A stretch of 9,435 bases of DNA from Emcibacteraceae bacterium (GTDB lineage: Bacteria; Pseudomonadota; Alphaproteobacteria; Sphingomonadales; Emcibacteraceae). The position numbers and the translations under genes are program-made. The DNA is taken from contig JAESUD010000158.1 of the NCBI GenBank assembly GCA_016763335.1, positions 1 through 9,435 of the forward strand, given 5' to 3'. Under the pieces are notes generated by a model. It was not told where the DNA came from, made no database searches, and saw only the letters and a list, made by a program, of their open reading frames with translations. Shown here one piece after another: positions 5,387 to 9,435 of this stretch. The stretch's first letter is position 1. The number at the start of each line of letters is the position of its first letter.

Positions 5387-7273
5387 TTATAGATTTATTT
5401 GCTCGTCTACGGCGCGATTAGCCGCATCAATAGCCCCATTAACATAGGCATATCCAGAGGCATCAGAATTCGCGATCGATATTCGACCTATTTGAGCCCT
5501 CCCCGCAATATGAGGCCCTTTTTCCGGCCCCCAATCCTTGGGGTCTGAATAATCATTATATTCATAGGCATAACCATGAGGCCAGCGATTAACCGTTATA
5601 CCCGCTATATCTCTTTCTGCATCAAAGCCGCCTTTTCCAAGCATACCATTCATTTGTCTGACAATGGATGTTTCAAAATCATCAAATGTAAGCTGGTAAA
5701 GTTCCTGCCGTCCCATTTTATGTTGTTCCCTTGCGCTATACCCTTCATCAGGTACAGTAGGCACATAAGTCGCGTGGACAATAATTGGTTCATCTGGATT
5801 TTTAGAAAATTCATAATCACCCATACTGACGGGGAAATCCAGACTGAAATCATGATGCAATTCTGGATTAGCTATGCTGAACCGTTGACAACCAAGTTCA
5901 ACAAACGGTCGCCAATTTCGCAAAGCAATATTAGTATATACCATAGGCACCTTGGTCGCATAGGCAATCGCTTCACGTTGTTCTTCCGGCACTTCCGGGC
6001 AAATGTGCGGTACAATATCATTATAACATGCCATCACAACATGCTTACCACGCACACGGTATGTATTGTTTTTCCTAACATAACTAACATCCACCATTTT
6101 TTGGTCCGTTGTGTGGCGAACATCTACGGCAGTACTATTAAGCCTGATGCGCGTTCTTGAAGAGGATTGATCAAGTTGATCATAGTTTATGCGTACCGTG
6201 ACCAGATCTTCCATTGTCGTACCGGAAGCTGCACTTGGAATAAGTTTTCGTACCAATGCCCGGGCAACCCCCGCATTACCGTCGGGAAAATGAAAAATAT
6301 AAGGTTCACGTCTTTCATTTCCATCGGAGGAGGCTGTTAAATTTTGATACGCAGACACCCCAGGCATGGACGCATTTACCGCCTCTAATGTTGATAATGC
6401 ATCCCAACCGACGCCCCACACACCTCTAGATCTGTCACGAAAGATATCTGTAGCTTCTTTTGGCATACCTAAGATATTTTGCAAATAATCAACATAAGTA
6501 ATGGTGCGTAATTTATCTTCTTTTTCTATATTAGTGAGGTCTGGAAAATGATCTTCATCCTCAGTTAATAACTTAATCAAGGCATCCTGAGCGTCCTTAC
6601 TTACAGGAAAAGAACGGATCTCTTCCTCACCCTGTCCCCCCAACCCCTTAGTACCGAACCCTAAAAAAGGATCTTTTACAAGTTTATCACTACCGTATTT
6701 AGTACCATCAAAATAAATTGCACTTTCAAGCTTCCATTTATCATAAAAGTCACCTTTAAAATAATCATAGAAACGTTCTGTTTCTATGGAGATGTCTTTA
6801 AGCAACTGCTGAGCTTCTGGTGAATACTTTGCCGGCCCCTCAATTGTCTGACTCCCGCCATAACCAATTATATTCTGCCCATCCACATCAAATTCATTGC
6901 GCTTGGCATGACCACCAAAGTCATCATGGTTATCTAAAATGAGGATACGCACTTCTTTACCAGCTTTTTGTTGATATAAAAATGCGGTTGCCAGCCCCGA
7001 TATTCCACCTCCAACAACAATCAAATCATAAATATCATCGGTTTGATCATAAGGCCGCCCCCAATCTTTACCTTGCCAGGCTACTGAATGGGCGACTTCA
7101 AAAGAGCCCGCATGACTACCTCGCATCCCCTTAAGTGATGGCGGGTAATACTGCTTGCCATTTTGTCCTGCCAATAAATCCATTGGTGAAAGAGTTGCAC
7201 CTGCAACTATACTCAATGAAACTCCGTTCATAAAATCACGTCGATTAATGTTCAGTAAAGATTTTTTCTTCAT
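5387..7273 (-). CDS. spdH: Tat-exported FAD oxidoreductase, spermidine dehydrogenase (SpdH) type
   Basis: A complete 628-residue flavoprotein. The N-terminus carries a twin-arginine signal, NINRRDFMNG (8-17), then a hydrophobic stretch and a likely cleavage site near LLA-GQ (residues 33-37), so it folds with FAD in the cytoplasm and works in the periplasm. The mature start YYPPSLKGMRGSHAGSFEVA (42-61) matches what I recall of bacterial spermidine dehydrogenases. A dinucleotide-binding motif VVGGGISGLATA (86-97) and DNHDDFGGHAKRNEF (114-128) follow. The C-terminus has SDASGYAYVNGAI near 603-615, the usual flavin-contacting helix start. SpdH enzymes oxidise spermidine and pass electrons to an acceptor other than oxygen. 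The substrate here is inferred from family resemblance and from the neighbouring PuuB-like gene. ATG 7273 is preceded by AAGGGA about 13 bases upstream and GGA closer in. It is the first gene of the leftward operon. Confidence 0.75.
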   Translation of the reverse strand: MKKKSLLNINRRDFMNGVSLSIVAGATLSPMDLLAGQNGKQYYPPSLKGMRGSHAGSFEVAHSVAWQGKDWGRPYDQTDDIYDLIVVGGGISGLATAFLYQQKAGKEVRILILDNHDDFGGHAKRNEFDVDGQNIIGYGGSQTIEGPAKYSPEAQQLLKDISIETERFYDYFKGDFYDKWKLESAIYFDGTKYGSDKLVKDPFLGFGTKGLGGQGEEEIRSFPVSKDAQDALIKLLTEDEDHFPDLTNIEKEDKLRTITYVDYLQNILGMPKEATDIFRDRSRGVWGVGWDALSTLEAVNASMPGVSAYQNLTASSDGNERREPYIFHFPDGNAGVARALVRKLIPSAASGTTMEDLVTVRINYDQLDQSSSRTRIRLNSTAVDVRHTTDQKMVDVSYVRKNNTYRVRGKHVVMACYNDIVPHICPEVPEEQREAIAYATKVPMVYTNIALRNWRPFVELGCQRFSIANPELHHDFSLDFPVSMGDYEFSKNPDEPIIVHATYVPTVPDEGYSAREQHKMGRQELYQLTFDDFETSIVRQMNGMLGKGGFDAERDIAGITVNRWPHGYAYEYNDYSDPKDWGPEKGPHIAGRAQIGRISIANSDASGYAYVNGAIDAANRAVDEQINL

Positions 7274-7321
7274 TTTTCCATTTTCCCTTAGAATGTTATG
7301 TAGGCTTTTTATTTAATTCAA

Positions 7322-7329
7322 GATCACAT
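7322..7329. promoter_or_regulatory. Operator-like half site GATCACAT (site 1)
   Basis: GATCACAT is the right part of the full palindrome seen at 7601-7612. It lies about 50 bases upstream of the leftward flavoenzyme start and just downstream of a TATAAT box (7344-7339) read leftward. That position would suit repression at a transcription start. Confidence 0.4.
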
Positions 7330-7338
7330 TTTATTTTA

Positions 7339-7344
7339 ATTATA
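7339..7344 (-). promoter_or_regulatory. Possible -10 box of the leftward operon
   Basis: A perfect TATAAT on the minus strand. No good -35 lies at standard spacing; the nearest is TTGGTC with a 20-base spacer. The promoter call is therefore weak and in AT-rich DNA could be chance. Confidence 0.3.
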
Positions 7345-7392
7345 TTTTGCGCAACATAGTTGTAGACCAATTAAATAATAAAAACAATATTT

Positions 7393-7404
7393 ATGTGATC
7401 ACTA
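7393..7404. promoter_or_regulatory. Operator-like palindrome ATGTGATCACTA (site 2)
   Basis: Contains the perfect 8-bp palindrome GTGATCAC (7395-7402), within a TTATGTGATCAC context shared base for base with site 3. It lies roughly 65 bases upstream of the putative leftward start site. Confidence 0.5.
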
Positions 7405-7586
7405 TTTTAATTTAAATAGAAAATACTTATGAAAATACCCGTAACTTATAAAAAGTTTAATTAGGTTAATCTAATTTACAGAGAATCAAAAACCTTAGAA
7501 AAGCTTCCAAAAATTAAAATTAAACTAAATGACTAAATTGTATTTACACTGTATCTGCACTAAGGCGATGACAGATGCGAATATTC

Positions 7587-7615
7587 TTGACAAATTTATT
7601 ATGTGATCACATTAT
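7587..7615 (+). promoter_or_regulatory. Probable sigma-70-type promoter of the rightward oxidoreductase gene
   Basis: A perfect -35 TTGACA (7587-7592) is followed after 17 bases by CATTAT (7610-7615), four of six matches to the -10 consensus. A TATGAT at 7613-7618 is an alternative at 20-base spacing. The leader to the ATG at 7723 would be about 100 bases. The ATGTGATCACAT palindrome occupies the spacer and the start of the -10 box, so a bound protein would block polymerase. Confidence 0.55.
7601..7612. promoter_or_regulatory. Operator-like perfect palindrome ATGTGATCACAT (site 3)
   Basis: A perfect 12-bp palindrome lying between and into the promoter elements of the rightward gene. The three related copies in one 450-bp region make a dedicated dimeric regulator likely. 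The half-sites abut without the 6-bp gap of a CRP site. The cognate protein is not identifiable in the window. Confidence 0.6.
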
Positions 7616-7722
7616 GATGTTCTGCCAACTGCTTTTTCTATTCCACTCACCCCTCCAAGGAATACTGAAGCATGTAACATAACGTTTCTAAGGAAATTGA
7701 GATTCTTAAAAGGAAAGTTTGA

Positions 7723-9030
7723 ATGACCGCTCCCTATCCTAGTACGGTAAAAGATTCTGCACAAAATCCAGAATCATATTATCTTGCTACAGCTAACAAC
7801 ATGGAGGCGTTTCCTCAACTTAAAGAAGATGCGCGTTGCGATATTTGTGTCATTGGCGGGGGATTTACTGGCCTTTCCGCCGCCCTACATTTAAAGAAGT
7901 TAGGTTTTGATGTTATCCTGCTAGAGGCTCAGAACATTGGTTGGGGCGCTTCTGGCCGCAATGGCGGGCAACTAGGGTCAGGCCAAAGGCTTGGTCAGGA
8001 CAGTATGGAAAAAATGGTCGGCAAACAAAAAGCCCACCTTCTTTGGGATTTAGGAGAACAGTCCAAAAATCTTGTGAAACAGCTAATCGCAGAACATAAT
8101 ATCCAATGCGATTTCAAACCGGGTGTTTTACATGCTGCCCATAAAAGTCAATATATCGGTGATTACCGCCATGAAGTCGACAAACTGCAAAATGAATATG
8201 GTTATGAACGAATTCGTTTTGTTGATGAAAATGAAATGGCTGACATGTTAGGCATGCGAACTTATTTTGGTGGCACACTTGATACGGGGGCTGGCCACCT
8301 GCATCCACTTAACCTTGCCTTAGGATTAGCTAAAGCCTGTCAAAAGGCAGGGGTAAGAATTTATGAACAAAGCCCGGTCAGTCGCTACAATGAAAATGGT
8401 AAAATCACTATAAACACACCAAAAGGTGACGTGATTGCCAATCAACTAATCCTTGGATGCAATGGATATCTCGGCAATCTGGAACCACGGATTGCAGGAA
8501 AAATTATGCCAATAAATAATTTTATAGCGGCGACAGAACCGCTTGATCCGGATCGGGCCCGTATGATAAATCGCGATGATGTAGCAGTTGCAGATTCAAA
8601 ATTTGTCATTAACTATTTTCGCATGTCAGCCGACCACAGGTTACTATTCGGTGGCGGTGAAAATTACACACCTGGATTTCCAAAAGATATTTCAACCTTT
8701 GTGCGTAAATATATGCTGGATATTTACCCAAGCCTTGAGGATGTAAAAATTGATTATGCCTGGGGCGGGGCATTGGCAATAACAATGAACAGGATGCCTC
8801 ATTTAGGAAAGCTTGGTTCAAATATATTCTTTGCGCAAGGTTTCTCAGGTCATGGTGTAGGCATGGCGACCCTCGCAGGTAAGGTCATGGCCGATGCCAT
8901 CCATGGCAGTCACGGAAATTTTGACATCTTTAGAGAATTACCAATTCATTCATTCCCCGGCGGCCGCTTTTTGCGCTGGCCTATGATGGTATTAGGCATG
9001 ATGTATTACGTAATAAGAGACAGGCTTTAA
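7723..9030 (+). CDS. puuB: PuuB/OrdL-type FAD-dependent oxidoreductase (gamma-glutamylputrescine oxidase-like)
   Basis: A complete 435-residue cytosolic flavoenzyme of the D-amino acid oxidase-like fold; E. coli PuuB is of similar length. Features in order: the leader YPSTVKDSAQ and ESYYLATAN (18-26); the dinucleotide motif CVIGGGFTGLSAALHL (42-57) with E68 at the end of the second strand for the FAD ribose; WGASGRNGGQLGSGQ (74-88), strongly conserved in PuuB/OrdL proteins; the C-terminal flavin-binding stretch FAQGFSGHGVGMATLAGKVM; and the family tail FPGGRFLRWPMMVLGMMYY. The ATG has AGGAAAG (7711-7717) 5 bases upstream. PuuB oxidises gamma-glutamylputrescine to the aldehyde. No glutamylputrescine synthetase or aldehyde dehydrogenase is in the window, so the substrate might be another amine or amino acid. 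The symbol marks family resemblance. It is divergent from the SpdH-like gene and followed after 47 bp by a regulator. Confidence 0.8.
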   Translation: MTAPYPSTVKDSAQNPESYYLATANNMEAFPQLKEDARCDICVIGGGFTGLSAALHLKKLGFDVILLEAQNIGWGASGRNGGQLGSGQRLGQDSMEKMVGKQKAHLLWDLGEQSKNLVKQLIAEHNIQCDFKPGVLHAAHKSQYIGDYRHEVDKLQNEYGYERIRFVDENEMADMLGMRTYFGGTLDTGAGHLHPLNLALGLAKACQKAGVRIYEQSPVSRYNENGKITINTPKGDVIANQLILGCNGYLGNLEPRIAGKIMPINNFIAATEPLDPDRARMINRDDVAVADSKFVINYFRMSADHRLLFGGGENYTPGFPKDISTFVRKYMLDIYPSLEDVKIDYAWGGALAITMNRMPHLGKLGSNIFFAQGFSGHGVGMATLAGKVMADAIHGSHGNFDIFRELPIHSFPGGRFLRWPMMVLGMMYYVIRDRL

Positions 9031-9077
9031 CAAGAAACATTGCTCTGAACAATAATTAAAATTGACGGATAAATAAA

Positions 9078-9435
9078 ATGAATAATGAAGATTTTTTAGA
9101 AAATACAACAAAAATTTTTAAAGCATTAGGGTCAAATAATTTTGGGCAAGCATTATTAGACACAATTCATACACAAGTGCCATTCGATGGTTCTGTTATC
9201 ATTTTATTTCATCCTCAACATTATCCCATTATCCTGCAAGAAAAACTTTCAAAGCTTGATAAGAAAGTATTTTGGAAAATTTACATGGAAGGATTTTATT
9301 TATTTGATCCTTTTTATAAATTATGTTCACAAGGTAAAAAAGGAATGTTCCACTTACCAGACATCTTTCCACAAGAGTTTTTCAGCAGTAAATATTTTAA
9401 GCAATATTTCAGACCGGCCGAACTTAAAGACGAAA
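9078..9435 (+). CDS. LuxR-family transcriptional regulator, N-terminal part (runs off the right edge)
   Basis: The first 119 codons of a protein starting with ATG at 9078, MNNEDFLENTTKIF. The visible part contains VPFDGSVIILF (34-44), then EGFYLFDPFYKLC (71-83) and HLPDIFPQEFFSSKYFKQYF (92-111). This matches the N-terminal sensor-like domain, with its conserved LLDPFY and FF-SEYY segments, of a group of proteobacterial regulators that end in a LuxR helix-turn-helix. The DNA-binding domain itself lies outside the window. The gene is co-oriented with the oxidoreductase and starts 47 bp after it, with no terminator between and only a weak GGA-type ribosome site (GACGGAT). It may therefore be co-transcribed and act as local regulator. 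It is unlikely to bind the ATGTGATCACAT palindromes on family grounds, but this is not established. Confidence 0.7.
   Translation, partial: MNNEDFLENTTKIFKALGSNNFGQALLDTIHTQVPFDGSVIILFHPQHYPIILQEKLSKLDKKVFWKIYMEGFYLFDPFYKLCSQGKKGMFHLPDIFPQEFFSSKYFKQYFRPAELKDE

Larger units (their letters stand above)
7274..7722. promoter_or_regulatory. Divergent control region between the leftward and rightward polyamine-type genes
   Basis: About 450 bp of AT-rich DNA with no open frame of interest, separating two oppositely transcribed flavoenzyme genes. It holds three copies of an ATGTGATC-type palindrome, a good rightward promoter and a possible leftward -10 box. A further inverted repeat AATTAG-GTTAAT-CTAATT lies at 7459-7476. 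No small gene was found in it. Confidence 0.7.

Noticed and set aside
5576..6160. 194-residue plus-strand open frame inside the SpdH-like gene
   Set aside because: It is a shadow of a well-supported gene. The Cys/His/Arg-rich composition comes from reading the opposite strand.
7459..7476. Inverted repeat AATTAG-GTTAAT-CTAATT as a terminator or operator
   Set aside because: The stem is only six AT-rich pairs, with no T run, and it lies in a region where such repeats arise by chance.
7601..7612. CRP/FNR-type site (TGTGA...TCACA)
   Set aside because: The half-sites TGTGA and TCACA abut directly, whereas CRP sites need a 6-bp spacer. A different dimeric regulator is more likely.

Overview
The window looks like an AT-rich alphaproteobacterial chromosome. 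This is inferred from the CC0125/CC1285-type lipoprotein, from a chemoreceptor N-terminus of the type seen in Rhodospirillales-like bacteria, and from the polyamine oxidoreductases. No rRNA or tRNA gene is present to fix the taxon. No insertion sequence, CRISPR array or prophage module was seen.

Layout. (1) Positions 1-2146, minus strand: a signalling operon. A response regulator with receiver, GGDEF and EAL domains (c-di-GMP synthesis and breakdown) is followed after 4 bp by a methyl-accepting chemotaxis protein that runs off the left edge. The GGDEF-EAL gene is split by one extra G in an eight-G run lying inside the GGDEF codons. (2) 2147-2758: about 600 bp of AT-rich DNA without an intact gene, with a faint decayed plus-strand coding trace near 2505-2760. 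(3) 2759-3963, minus strand: an intact small CC0125/CC1285-family lipoprotein. Immediately upstream of it is an extensively frameshifted pseudogene that only becomes visible when reading frames are stitched together. (4) 3960-7273, minus strand: an NhaC-family carrier, also split by one extra base in a homopolymer, behind a Tat-exported flavoprotein of the spermidine dehydrogenase type. (5) 7274-7722: a divergent regulatory region with three copies of an ATGTGATC-type palindrome, one overlapping a promoter with a perfect TTGACA. (6) 7723-9435, plus strand: a PuuB/OrdL-type FAD oxidoreductase followed by the start of a LuxR-type regulator.

How the genes may work together. Regions 4-6 read as a polyamine utilisation locus: periplasmic spermidine oxidation, uptake by an ion-coupled carrier, cytosolic flavin-dependent oxidation and local control. 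The substrate assignments are family-based inference. The signalling block on the left appears unrelated in function. The stretch 1.5-4.5 kb contains one pseudogene and two single-base homopolymer frameshifts, so either genome decay or homopolymer base-calling error has to be settled first.
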